DNA of 9,109 nt, taken from the NCBI GenBank assembly GCA_016932295.1, contig JAFGDC010000527.1, forward strand, positions 1 through 9,109. The letters are read 5' to 3'. The stretch is from a candidate division CSSED10-310 bacterium (GTDB taxonomy: Bacteria; CSSED10-310; JAFGDC01). The notes beneath the pieces were generated by a model, which saw nothing but the letters and a program-made list of their open reading frames with translations, had not been told where the DNA came from and searched no databases. Position 1 is the stretch's first letter, and each line of letters begins with the position of its first letter. The translations under genes and the position numbers were made by a program. Below, in pieces: positions 1 through 6,935 of the stretch.

Positions 1-958
1 TCCAATTCACACCGCCCGCCGCCGAGACTTTCTGTATGAAAACCTGGTTGTTCGAACTGTCGCGGTGGTCCTTCCACATAAAGAAAGCGCCGCCGGCGAC
101 GGTGTTGTACATCAATCTGGAACATTCCTGGTAATCGGCGGCGGCGCAGATGCACAATCCGCCGGCACCCCACTGCAGCGTGCCCGAACTGTCAAGTCGC
201 TGGACATACACGTCCCGCGACGTGGAACCTCGCTCCTCCACCCAGGTCAGGTACACGCCACCCTCACCATCCACCTCGGATTTCAGGGAGGTCCAGCCCA
301 GTCCGGCACCCACCTGCACCGGCGAGGCCCATACCTCGCTGCCACTCGAATCGATTCGTTTGCAGAAACACCCGTTCGTTCCGCCGTCATAGATCAGATA
401 GCATCCACCCGCGCCATCGGGAACGGTGTAAGGACAATACAGCCAGACTTCCATCTCGGTGAACTGGACACCCGCCGGATCCCATAACAGGGCGCCGGCG
501 GCGCTTACATGCTGACCGAACATTTCCTGCCACTGGTTGGCGGGCGAGGTCCGTTGGTCCTGCCAGAAGATGAATATACCGCCGCTGCCATCGGAGCAGA
601 CCTTGGGATAACACTGAGCGGCCTCCTCCGCGCACACGGCGAGCCCATCAACTCCCCACAGCAGGTTGCCGGAACTGTCAATACGCTGGGCAAACACATC
701 GCTGTCGGTGACGGCATCATAATTGTGCCACACCATGATGTACCCACCGGCGCCGTCCGGGATGATCCGGTGTCCTTCGGTGTCCGCCGATGTCTGGTAG
801 AATTTCATGTTCACTGCCGGATCGGAAACCCAGGCCGCGCCCGCCGGGACAGTGCCCACGGCAATGAGTGCCACGAGCAGCCACAACGGCAGCCAGGACC
901 GTCTCGTTTGATTGTTGCCGTCAAACATACCCCACGGGCATCGATCACCATCTGTCAT
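1..958 (-). CDS. Secreted tandem-repeat protein, N-terminal part (3' end outside window)
   Basis: An uninterrupted minus-strand frame of 319 codons starts at ATG 958-956 and runs off the left edge. A strong Shine-Dalgarno site (AAGGAGG, 970-964) lies 5 nt upstream and decides the start; an alternative ATG at codon 11 has no comparable site. Residues 19-41 look like a signal peptide: RR, then a hydrophobic run (LPLWLLVALIAV), then a small-residue site around PAGAA. From about residue 62 the protein is built of five units of about 50-58 residues. Each begins near a D-G-x-G-G turn (68, 123, 181, 230 and a variant at 287), followed by a strand with aromatic residues (MVW, IFW, LIY, LTW, FMW). Each ends in an 11-residue signature, Q-R-I-D-S-S-G-x-x-x-W or a variant (91-101, 149-159, 200-210, 253-263, 309-319). 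I infer an all-beta, possibly propeller-like, exported protein. No catalytic motif is visible and the function is unknown. Any C-terminal sorting domain would lie outside the window. The gene call is firm; the function is not. Confidence 0.88.
   Translation of the reverse strand, partial: MTDGDRCPWGMFDGNNQTRRSWLPLWLLVALIAVGTVPAGAAWVSDPAVNMKFYQTSADTEGHRIIPDGAGGYIMVWHNYDAVTDSDVFAQRIDSSGNLLWGVDGLAVCAEEAAQCYPKVCSDGSGGIFIFWQDQRTSPANQWQEMFGQHVSAAGALLWDPAGVQFTEMEVWLYCPYTVPDGAGGCYLIYDGGTNGCFCKRIDSSGSEVWASPVQVGAGLGWTSLKSEVDGEGGVYLTWVEERGSTSRDVYVQRLDSSGTLQWGAGGLCICAAADYQECSRLMYNTVAGGAFFMWKDHRDSSNNQVFIQKVSAAGGVNW
2..775 (-). repeat. Five tandem protein repeats of about 50-58 residues
   Basis: Within the secreted protein, the strand signature recurs five times with the final Trp at residues 101, 159, 210, 263 and 319. 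The spacings are 58, 51, 53 and 56 residues. The central tripeptide is SSG in copies 1, 3 and 4 and AAG in copies 2 and 5. The repeats are divergent at the DNA level, so this is an old protein-level duplication, not a recent tandem array. The fifth copy ends exactly at the window edge, so more copies are likely beyond it. Confidence 0.8.
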
Positions 959-963
959 GTCAA

Positions 964-987
964 CCTCCTTGCCATTCACCGACTATA
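964..987 (-). promoter_or_regulatory. Candidate promoter and ribosome binding site of the repeat-protein gene
   Basis: On the minus strand a TATAGT hexamer (987-982, five of six to TATAAT) lies 17 nt downstream of a weak -35 (CTGGCG, three of six, at 1010-1005). Transcription would begin near 975, giving a leader of under 20 nt that consists mainly of the AAGGAGG site at 970-964. The ribosome binding site is convincing. The promoter is a tentative match only, and the AT-rich tract further upstream offers alternatives. Confidence 0.4.
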
Positions 988-1044
988 GAACCTTCCAACC
1001 GGTCGCCAGATCCGCATGCCTCTTGACCAAATCACTGGCAGAAG

Positions 1045-1098
1045 AAATTTGAATCCGTATCAGACAAACCTAAGAAAAAAACAACGTTTGTCAAATTT
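1045..1098. repeat. Interrupted inverted repeat in AT-rich tract
   Basis: The right arm GTTTGTCAAATTT (1086-1098) is complementary to two separated left segments, AAATTTG (1045-1051) and GACAAAC (1063-1069). These are split by an 11-base insert; the two arms are separated by a 16-base A-rich stretch. The half-site GACAAA recurs on the plus strand at 1229-1234. It could be an operator for a dimeric regulator of either divergent gene, or it could be chance similarity in a low-complexity AT-rich region. Confidence 0.35.
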
Positions 1099-1315
1099 AT
1101 TGGACCTTTTAAGCGAAACTATCTTTACATCACTATTTTTATAGACTTCATATTTTGTGCATTCTTTGCCACAAGACGGGCGTGGACGCCGGTATCACCA
1201 CTACTCTCACCGACTCACACATCAGCTTGACAAATAAGACCCGAACGCCCCGGAAATATGGTCCGAGTGCACGCGGAACGAACCAGGGACGGGGGGAAGC
1301 CGCGCGTGATTGGAA

Positions 1316-1343
1316 TTGACAAGTCCGGTCCAGTCGTTAGGAT
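1316..1343 (+). promoter_or_regulatory. Probable sigma-70-type promoter of leuS
   Basis: A perfect TTGACA (1316-1321) is followed after 16 nt by TAGGAT (1338-1343, four of six to TATAAT). Initiation would fall near 1350, just upstream of the leader hairpin at 1361-1408 and about 100 nt before the leuS start codon. A second TTGACA at 1227-1232 lacks a well-spaced -10 and is a poorer candidate. This is a motif call only; there is no transcript evidence. Confidence 0.45.
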
Positions 1344-1360
1344 AAGGCATTTAGGATTCG

Positions 1361-1416
1361 TCGCCTTGAGCGCCGGCGGTGATCAAGAGGCCGGCGCTCC
1401 GGAGGCGAAAGACGCC
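1361..1416 (+). promoter_or_regulatory. Structured leuS leader: long hairpin with competing downstream hairpin
   Basis: GAGCGCCGGC (1368-1377) pairs perfectly with GCCGGCGCTC (1390-1399) around a 12-nt loop. An outer stem TCGCCT (1361-1366) / AGGCGA (1403-1408) extends it across a small internal loop, giving 16 base pairs in all. The 3' strand of that outer stem can instead form a second hairpin: GGCG (1404-1407) with CGCC (1413-1416) around AAAGA. The two pairings are mutually exclusive. The structure lies 38 nt upstream of the leuS ATG and would sit near the 5' end of the mRNA from the proposed promoter. There is no U-tract, so it is not a classical intrinsic terminator. Possible roles, all inferred, are control of leuS expression, mRNA stabilisation or a protein-binding site. 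Confidence 0.6.
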
Positions 1417-1453
1417 AGCCGGGCGGTTCCGGTCACAGGCAGGGGGATTTACG

Positions 1454-4252
1454 ATGGCAGCTAACTACATTCCGCAGGACATCGAACCGAAGTGGCAGGA
1501 ACAATGGGACAAGGACGGCCTGTACCGGGTCACCGAACGGGAGGACAAGCCCAAGTTCTACAACCTGGTGATGTATCCCTATCCCTCCGGCGACCTGCAC
1601 ATGGGACACTGCCGCAACTACGTCATCGGCGATGTGGTCACCCGCTACAAGACCATGCGCGGTTTCAACGTGCTCCATCCCATGGGCTGGGATTCCTTCG
1701 GACTGCCCGCGGAGAACGCCGCCATCAAGCGCGCCACCCATCCACGCCTGTGGACCGAACGCTGCATCGCGCGCATGAAGGACCAGATGAGGAAGATGGG
1801 CGTGTGTTACGCGTGGGATCGCGAGGTCTCCTCCATCGATCCAAACTACTACCGCTGGAACCAGTGGATCTTCCTGCGCATGCTGGAGCGCGGACTGGCC
1901 TACAAGGAAGCAGCGCCGGTGAACTGGTGCCCGGACTGCAAGACCATACTGGCCAACGAGCAGGTGATCCAGGGCGCTTGCTGGCGCTGTTCCGCCATGG
2001 TGGAAAAACGCCGGATCGAACAGTGGTTCCTGCGGATCACCGACTACGCCCAGCAACTGCTGGATGACCTGAACAAGCTGACGAACTGGCCGGAGCGGGT
2101 CAAGACCATGCAGGCCAACTGGATCGGCCGCAGCGAGGGCGGTGAAGTGACATTCCGTTCCGAGGCTGGCGACGCCATCGTGGTCTTTACCACCAGGCCC
2201 GACACGCTCTGGGGTGCCACGTTCATGGTGCTTGCGCCGGAGCATCCCCTGGTGGACAAACTGACCACCCCGGACCGGCGCGACGCGGTGCAGGAATATC
2301 GCCGGCAGGCCATGCTGCAAACTGAGGTGGACCGGGTCAGCACCAAGAAGGACAAGACCGGCGAATTCATCGGCGCTTATGCGGTCAATCCGGTGAACGA
2401 TCAGAATATTCCCATCTGGATCGCCGACTATGTGCTCATGACCTATGGCACCGGTGCCATCATGGCGGTGCCGGCCCATGACGAGCGCGATTTCCAGTTT
2501 GCCATGAAATTCGGCATTCCGGTGTTCCCGGTCATCGCGCCGCTGCATGACCGGTTCAAAAGCCAGGTATGCTCTGGCTCCTGCCGTCCCGGCCTGAAGG
2601 ATGCGTTGGCGGCGGCCGGCATCAGGTTCACCGACGCCGGCGTGAATCTGCTAGTGGAAGACGTCAATGAGCGTCGTGGCAAGTATGTGGAAACCATCCT
2701 GGAATACCTGCTGCCCGGGGCCTGGACCGAAGTGGTGGGCCGCGGCTGGAGTGTGGTGTTTTCCGATGAGGCAGTCGAGGTGGACTCCAGCGCCGCGGAG
2801 CGCCGTCTCTTGGACCGGTGCAACCAGGCCGGCGGCACGACCTTCAAGACCATCGCCGAGATGTTGTGGAACAAGGAATATTATCGGGACATCCTGTTTC
2901 ATGCCGACTACGGGGACATGATCAACTCGCAGGCCATGACCGGCACTCCCGGGCAACGTGCCGTGAATGATACCATCCATTGGCTGGAGCGCCGCGGCGC
3001 CGGCCGGCACATGATCAACTTCCGCCTGCGCGACTGGCTGATCAGCCGGCAGCGGTACTGGGGCACGCCCATTCCCGTCGTCTATTGCGACCACTGCGGC
3101 ATCGTCGGTGTCCCCGACGATGCACTTCCCGTGCGTCTACCCGATAGCGTCAATTTCACACCCGACGGCAGCGGTCGCTCGCCGCTGGCCAAGGTCGATT
3201 CCTTTGTCGCCACCGTTTGTCCCAAGTGTGGTCAACCGGCGCGCCGCGAAACCGATACCATGGACACCTTCGTGGACTCATCCTGGTACTTTTTCCGGTA
3301 CACCGACCCTCACAACCGCGAGGCATTGTTCGATCCCGGCAAGGCGGCCCACTGGCTGCCCGTGGACCAGTATACGGGGGGAGTCGAACACGCCATCCTG
3401 CATCTGATGTATTCACGCTTCTTCACGAAAGTCTTCCGCGACATCGGCCTCACCACCATCGATGAACCTTTCAACAGCCTGTTCACCCAGGGCATGGTGC
3501 AACTGGACGGCAAGGCCATGTCCAAATCCCTTGGCAACATCGTTTCCGTGGACGAGATCACCGGCACCTTCGGCGCCGACACCGCCAGGGTGTTCACCCT
3601 GTTCGTGGCACCGCCGGAAGTGGACTTCGAATGGAGTCAACAAGGCGTGGAAGGCGCTCACAGGTTCCTGAACCGGTTCTGGCGCGTGGCGCAGGAAGTG
3701 CTCGCTGCCGCCACCCACCAGCCGGCTGAAGATGAAGAGGATGCCAGGCTGATGTTAAGGCTGTATCACCAGACCATCAAAAAGGTCACCGACGATATCG
3801 AACGGTTCCATTTCAACACCGCGGTCAGCGCCCTGATGGAACTGAACAACGCACTTCTGCTGCACTATGACAAGCACGGCGTGACGGACGAGCTGGTGGA
3901 GGTGGTGCGCGGCATGCTGCTCATGCTCGCTCCCATCGCCCCGCACATGGCGGAGGAACTCTGGACGCGTTTCGCGGCGCGCGGCCTGCTCGACGCGGGG
4001 GCGGTCCAAACCATCCACCGGGCGACATGGCCGGAATGGGATGAGGACAAGGCGGCGGAGGACGTGGTAACGGTGGTGGTGCAAATCAGCGGCAAGGTGC
4101 GGGACAAATTGACCATTCCCGTTGACATGCCTTCTGAGGAAGTGAAACGACGGGCGCTGGAATCGGACGGCGCCAAGCGCCACACCGAGGGTCGAACCAT
4201 CGTCAAGGTTGTTTACATCCCTCGGAAGCTGGTCAGCATCGTAGTGAAATAA
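1454..4252 (+). CDS. leuS: Leucine--tRNA ligase (LeuRS) with large insertion after the editing site
   Basis: This cytoplasmic class I synthetase charges tRNA-Leu with leucine using ATP and edits misacylated products. I start it at ATG 1454, which has AGGGGG 7 nt upstream, giving 932 residues; the in-frame GTG at 1379 lies in the leader hairpin loop and has no ribosome binding site. Visible motifs are HIGH as HMGH (49-52); zinc site 1, CPDC (159-162) with CWRC (176-179); the editing-domain TTRPDT (246-251); and HDERD (342-346), whose Asp343 and Asp346 match E. coli Asp342 and Asp345. Further on are RLRDW...SRQRYWG, a second zinc site CDHC (545-548) with CPKC (589-592), KMSKS as AMSKS (688-692), the anticodon-binding domain, and a C-terminal domain ending [12 protein letters not shown]. 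coli LeuRS has 860 residues. Here the E. coli-type leucine-specific domain before KMSKS is absent, but residues about 364-484 form an insertion where E. coli has under 20. The reading frame is intact and the identity is certain; the insertion's role is unknown. Confidence 0.97.
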   Translation: MAANYIPQDIEPKWQEQWDKDGLYRVTEREDKPKFYNLVMYPYPSGDLHMGHCRNYVIGDVVTRYKTMRGFNVLHPMGWDSFGLPAENAAIKRATHPRLWTERCIARMKDQMRKMGVCYAWDREVSSIDPNYYRWNQWIFLRMLERGLAYKEAAPVNWCPDCKTILANEQVIQGACWRCSAMVEKRRIEQWFLRITDYAQQLLDDLNKLTNWPERVKTMQANWIGRSEGGEVTFRSEAGDAIVVFTTRPDTLWGATFMVLAPEHPLVDKLTTPDRRDAVQEYRRQAMLQTEVDRVSTKKDKTGEFIGAYAVNPVNDQNIPIWIADYVLMTYGTGAIMAVPAHDERDFQFAMKFGIPVFPVIAPLHDRFKSQVCSGSCRPGLKDALAAAGIRFTDAGVNLLVEDVNERRGKYVETILEYLLPGAWTEVVGRGWSVVFSDEAVEVDSSAAERRLLDRCNQAGGTTFKTIAEMLWNKEYYRDILFHADYGDMINSQAMTGTPGQRAVNDTIHWLERRGAGRHMINFRLRDWLISRQRYWGTPIPVVYCDHCGIVGVPDDALPVRLPDSVNFTPDGSGRSPLAKVDSFVATVCPKCGQPARRETDTMDTFVDSSWYFFRYTDPHNREALFDPGKAAHWLPVDQYTGGVEHAILHLMYSRFFTKVFRDIGLTTIDEPFNSLFTQGMVQLDGKAMSKSLGNIVSVDEITGTFGADTARVFTLFVAPPEVDFEWSQQGVEGAHRFLNRFWRVAQEVLAAATHQPAEDEEDARLMLRLYHQTIKKVTDDIERFHFNTAVSALMELNNALLLHYDKHGVTDELVEVVRGMLLMLAPIAPHMAEELWTRFAARGLLDAGAVQTIHRATWPEWDEDKAAEDVVTVVVQISGKVRDKLTIPVDMPSEEVKRRALESDGAKRHTEGRTIVKVVYIPRKLVSIVVK
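2543..2905 (+). other. Extra segment inside LeuRS (residues about 364-484)
   Basis: This segment runs from just after FPVIAP (358-363) to just before DYGDMINS (485-492), where family similarity resumes (compare GVLFNS in E. coli). It has a CSGSC pair (Cys373, Cys377), a likely helix-rich first part, a Trp/Val-rich probable beta hairpin ([12 protein letters not shown]), then a charged helical part with Cys456 and a Trp/Tyr-rich end. It shows no stop codons, frameshift or intein splicing motifs, so it looks like a true structural insertion. By position it lies after the editing aspartates and before the linker returning to the catalytic core, a different place from the E. coli leucine-specific domain. 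I do not recognise its fold. Confidence 0.75.
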
Positions 4253-4463
4253 CCACCACGACACGACCCGATCGGAAGTGATCCATGCGCCACGCGTCCC
4301 TGCGGCGCGCACCGGAGCGTGAGGAACATCCTTTACCACCACAAGCAGTGATCGTGGCGGCACTTCATCGCGCCATCCCATCTCTCCGCCTGCAACCTTT
4401 TCTTCATTCCTGTATCTAACGAACGAATCTCGAGCCACCCGATTCATAAAGGAGGTTGTTGGC
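4253..4463 (+). other. Spacer between leuS and the efflux operon
   Basis: This stretch of about 210 bases has no credible gene. Weak stem candidates exist, GCGCC/GGCGC (4287-4291 with 4304-4308) and CCACCAC/GTGGCGG (4336-4342 with 4354-4360, one mismatch). Neither has a following T-tract, so I do not call a terminator. A promoter for the efflux genes should lie here; the best I can see is a poor match around 4392-4420 (CTGCAA, 17 nt, TATCTA). The useful element is AAAGGAGG at 4448-4455, 8 nt before the next ATG, an excellent ribosome binding site. Confidence 0.55.
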
Positions 4464-5867
4464 ATGGCGGGAAGCCGATTGTATCGAGTTGCGTTGTTAT
4501 TACTTGGCCTGCTCCCATCCCTGGCAGTGGGCGCCAATCAGGCACTCATTCTGGAGGAGGCGGTGCGGATGGCCTACGACCACAATCCCAATCTCCTGGC
4601 CGCGCGGACCCAGTTGGAAGCGGTCTCCCGTGAAACCGGGCTGGCCATCGCCAATTTCCTGCCACGGTTGGATCTGGAACAGACCTATGTCAGCACCAAT
4701 CAGCAGGTAGCGGCCTTCGGCACCACCCTCAACCAGGGCGCCATCACGCAGGCCGATTTCGATCCCCGGCTCCTCAACGATCCAGACCGGGCCACCGATC
4801 ACGGCACCTCGGTTATCCTGAGCCAGCCCATCTTCAACGGCGGCCGTGAAATCCTGGGGTACAAGATGGCCCGTCGAGCCCAGGCGCAGGCTGCCGCCGG
4901 CACGAGCGCCGCGGTGGAGGGAATCCTCTACCAGACGGTAAAAGCCTATACCGATGCCGTGCTGGCCAGGGAGGCTGAGCTGGTCTCCACCGATGCGCTG
5001 CGCACCGGTGAGAGGAACCTGGACATGATCCAACGCCTCTTTGCCGAAGGCATGATTATCAAATCCGACCTCCTGCAGGCCCAGGTGCATGTGGCGGAGC
5101 TGAGAGAACGCCTGGCGTCGGCCCGCAACGGCTACCGCCTCGCCCTGGTGGCGTTGAACACCATGTTGGGCGATCCGGGCGGCGGAAAGCATCCGGCCGA
5201 GGGCTTCTCCGGTGGTTCCTGTCCGGCGGTGGAATTGGAAACGCTCATCGGCTGGGCGCTCGAAGACCGTTCCGAGCTGCGCGCATTGGAGCAGCAGGAG
5301 GCCATGGCGTGGTTGAGCCGGCGGCTGGCCCAGGCGGGCTTCCTGCCCAATCTCAACGCACGGGCGAGCTACGATTATCACGGACAGGGGCTGTTGGCCG
5401 ACGGGACGGATTCATACACCATCGCCCTGTCGCTGCGCTGGAACCTGTTCAACGGCACCGCTGATCATAAGCGGGAGCAACAGGCCGCCATGCAGTTGGA
5501 TGCGGTGCGCACCATGCGGCGGGCCAGGGAGGATATGATTGCCCTGGAGGTCACCGAAGCCTGGTCGAACCTGCAGACCGCCGAGGAACGGTTGGGCACC
5601 ATGCGGGAGGCGGTGGACCAGGCCGCGGAAGGGTTGCGCATTCTCGAACAACGGTATGAACAAGGAGCGGCAGGCATCGTCGACCTGCTGAACGCTGAAA
5701 TGGGGCTGGCCGGGGCGCGATTGCGCAGGCTGCAGGCGGAGCATGACCTGTTGCTGGGGAACGCGGCGCTGTGCAAGTCGGTAGGACATCTCGCCACCAG
5801 GTGGCTGGCTCCGGAGAACTGCCCGGTGCCGCCCATGTCAATGGAGAAGGAGGATGATCATGAGTGA
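4464..5867 (+). CDS. TolC-family outer-membrane efflux channel
   Basis: This 467-residue protein should trimerise into an outer-membrane beta-barrel with a periplasmic helical tunnel, the exit duct of a tripartite pump. The start is set by AAAGGAGG 8 nt upstream. Residues 1-24 are a signal peptide: basic start, LLLLGLLPSLAV core, cleavage near VGA. Two homologous halves typical of the OEP fold are visible. SQPIFNGG (120-127) mirrors SLRWNLFNGT (323-332), about 205 residues apart. QRLFAEGMIIKSDLLQAQ (from 190) mirrors QRYEQGAAGIVDLLNAE (from 396), 206 apart. Long Ala/Leu/Glu-rich stretches between them fit the coiled-coil tunnel helices. Length is normal for the family. There is no lipobox cysteine near the signal cleavage site, so it resembles TolC more than lipid-anchored OprM-type proteins. 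It is the first gene of a three-gene operon, overlapping the next by 8 nt. The substrate is unknown. Confidence 0.93.
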   Translation: MAGSRLYRVALLLLGLLPSLAVGANQALILEEAVRMAYDHNPNLLAARTQLEAVSRETGLAIANFLPRLDLEQTYVSTNQQVAAFGTTLNQGAITQADFDPRLLNDPDRATDHGTSVILSQPIFNGGREILGYKMARRAQAQAAAGTSAAVEGILYQTVKAYTDAVLAREAELVSTDALRTGERNLDMIQRLFAEGMIIKSDLLQAQVHVAELRERLASARNGYRLALVALNTMLGDPGGGKHPAEGFSGGSCPAVELETLIGWALEDRSELRALEQQEAMAWLSRRLAQAGFLPNLNARASYDYHGQGLLADGTDSYTIALSLRWNLFNGTADHKREQQAAMQLDAVRTMRRAREDMIALEVTEAWSNLQTAEERLGTMREAVDQAAEGLRILEQRYEQGAAGIVDLLNAEMGLAGARLRRLQAEHDLLLGNAALCKSVGHLATRWLAPENCPVPPMSMEKEDDHE

Positions 5868-6933
5868 GAAAAAACACGGAAGCTATATAGGAGCGGCTGT
5901 CGTATCGGTGCTCCTGATCCTGCTGTTCCTGCAGATGCAGGGATATCTCGGTCACAGGGTGGCACCCGGGCGCTGCGAATCGGTGGCGGCGATGGCCGGC
6001 GAAGAGACCGCCAGCCTCGTCACCCAGGAAACAGTCGAGGAATGTGAGACGGCGGTTGGCACCGTCACCTCCAGCAGGCAAACCATGATCTCCGCAAAAG
6101 TACCGGCCCATGTCCGCTCCATCACAGTGGCCTCCGGTGATGTGGTGGCCAAGGGCGATCTGCTGGTGGTATTGGATGACCGCGATCTGCGCGCCAAGCT
6201 GGGCCAGGTGGAGTCGAACCTGAGCGCCGCGCGGGCCGGATTGAGCCAAGCGGAAAGTGCCTACAATCGCTTCAAGAATCTGCTTGCAGACGGCGCCGTC
6301 ACGAGAGCCGAGTATGAAGGCGCCGAGGCTCAGTACCGCATGGCCCAGGCCAAGCTGGAGGAAGCCGGCAAGGCACGGGAAGAGTTGAACGTCATGCTCG
6401 GTTATACGGAAATTCGGGCGCCGTACAGCGGTATCGTGGTGGAAAAAATGATCGAGGAAGGCGCGCTGGCGGCACCCGGCGTACCCCTTGTCCGTCTGCA
6501 GGACCCGGACAGGTTGCGGTTGGAGGTATTCATCCCCGAGTCCAGGCGCGGCATGGTAACATTGGGCCAGAGTCTGGTGGTGCGGATCGATACCCTGGAT
6601 GCGGACCTGACCGGAGTGGTGGATGAGATCGTCCCAAACGCCGATCCACGGTCCCGCAGCTTCATGGTGCGCCTGGTCCTGGACGATCGTGAGGGGCTCA
6701 ATCCCGGCATGTTCGGCCGCTGCCGCGTGCCCATCGAATCACGAACCATGACACTGGTCGATGCCGATGCCGTATACCGCGTCGGGCAACTGGAAATGAC
6801 CCAGGTGGTCCTGGATGGCAGGTTGGAAACAAGGCTCGTGCGCACCGGTGCGCAGCGTGGTGACAAACTTGAAGTACTATCCGGTCTGACCGCCGGAGAA
6901 CGGGTGGTGATCCAGCCGCATCAGGGGGTTTGA
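5860..6933 (+). CDS. RND efflux periplasmic adaptor (membrane fusion protein, HlyD/AcrA family)
   Basis: This 357-residue adaptor bridges the inner-membrane pump and the TolC-like channel. I start it at ATG 5860, 6 nt after AAGGAGG (5847-5853); an ATG at 5854 abuts that site and is too close. Residues 10-30 (IGAAVVSVLLILLFLQMQGYL) form a single membrane anchor. There is no lipobox, so it is not an AcrA-type lipoprotein. Domain order is a lipoyl half-domain at about 76-110, an alpha-helical hairpin coiled coil at about 111-180 (QVESNLSAARAGLSQAES and a returning helix), the second lipoyl half at 182-214 (YTEIRAPYSGIVVEKM with EGALAAPGVPLV), a beta-barrel domain at about 215-290 and a membrane-proximal domain to the end (GLTAGERVVIQPHQGV). 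These are classic family signatures. Its start overlaps the channel gene by 8 nt and its stop lies 2 nt before the pump gene, indicating coupled translation. Confidence 0.94.
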   Translation: MSEKKHGSYIGAAVVSVLLILLFLQMQGYLGHRVAPGRCESVAAMAGEETASLVTQETVEECETAVGTVTSSRQTMISAKVPAHVRSITVASGDVVAKGDLLVVLDDRDLRAKLGQVESNLSAARAGLSQAESAYNRFKNLLADGAVTRAEYEGAEAQYRMAQAKLEEAGKAREELNVMLGYTEIRAPYSGIVVEKMIEEGALAAPGVPLVRLQDPDRLRLEVFIPESRRGMVTLGQSLVVRIDTLDADLTGVVDEIVPNADPRSRSFMVRLVLDDREGLNPGMFGRCRVPIESRTMTLVDADAVYRVGQLEMTQVVLDGRLETRLVRTGAQRGDKLEVLSGLTAGERVVIQPHQGV

Positions 6934-6935
6934 GC

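Larger units (their letters stand above)
971..1453. other. Divergent intergenic region between repeat-protein gene and leuS
   Basis: This spacer of nearly 500 bases separates the two divergent genes. Its centre (about 1040-1160) is clearly AT-rich against GC-rich flanking genes and contains the interrupted inverted repeat described separately. The right part (1200-1453) is GC-rich and contains the probable leuS promoter and leader hairpin. A 68-codon open frame at 1258-1464 has no ribosome binding site and overlaps the leuS start, so I do not call it a gene. No tRNA, T-box stem I or recognisable riboswitch was seen. Confidence 0.7.

Noticed and set aside
65..988. Plus-strand open frames of 140 and 159 codons at the left edge
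   Set aside because: They are antisense to the minus-strand repeat protein, which has a strong ribosome binding site, a signal peptide and five internal repeats.
1379..1453. Upstream GTG start extending LeuRS by 25 residues
   Set aside because: The GTG lies in the loop of the leader hairpin without a Shine-Dalgarno site. The extension is basic and unlike LeuRS N-termini, whereas ATG 1454 has AGGGGG at good spacing and begins the usual family sequence.
1433..2548. 371-codon minus-strand open frame opposite leuS
   Set aside because: It lies wholly opposite the start of a certain leuS gene. Its product is His/Gly/Val-rich low-complexity sequence typical of antisense shadows in GC-rich DNA, with no ribosome binding site or family motif.
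2543..2905. Intein in LeuRS
   Set aside because: The extra segment is too short and lacks Cys/Ser splice junctions and a terminal His-Asn; it reads as a structural insertion.
4253..4365. Rho-independent terminator after leuS
   Set aside because: Only short or mismatched stems are present and none is followed by a T-run.
3755..4537. 260-codon minus-strand open frame spanning the end of leuS and the spacer
   Set aside because: Antisense to the conserved LeuRS C-terminus and the channel start; no family resemblance and no supporting ribosome binding site.
5854..5859. ATG at 5854 as the adaptor start
   Set aside because: It directly abuts the AAGGAGG site with no spacing; the in-frame ATG at 5860 has the proper 6-nt spacing.
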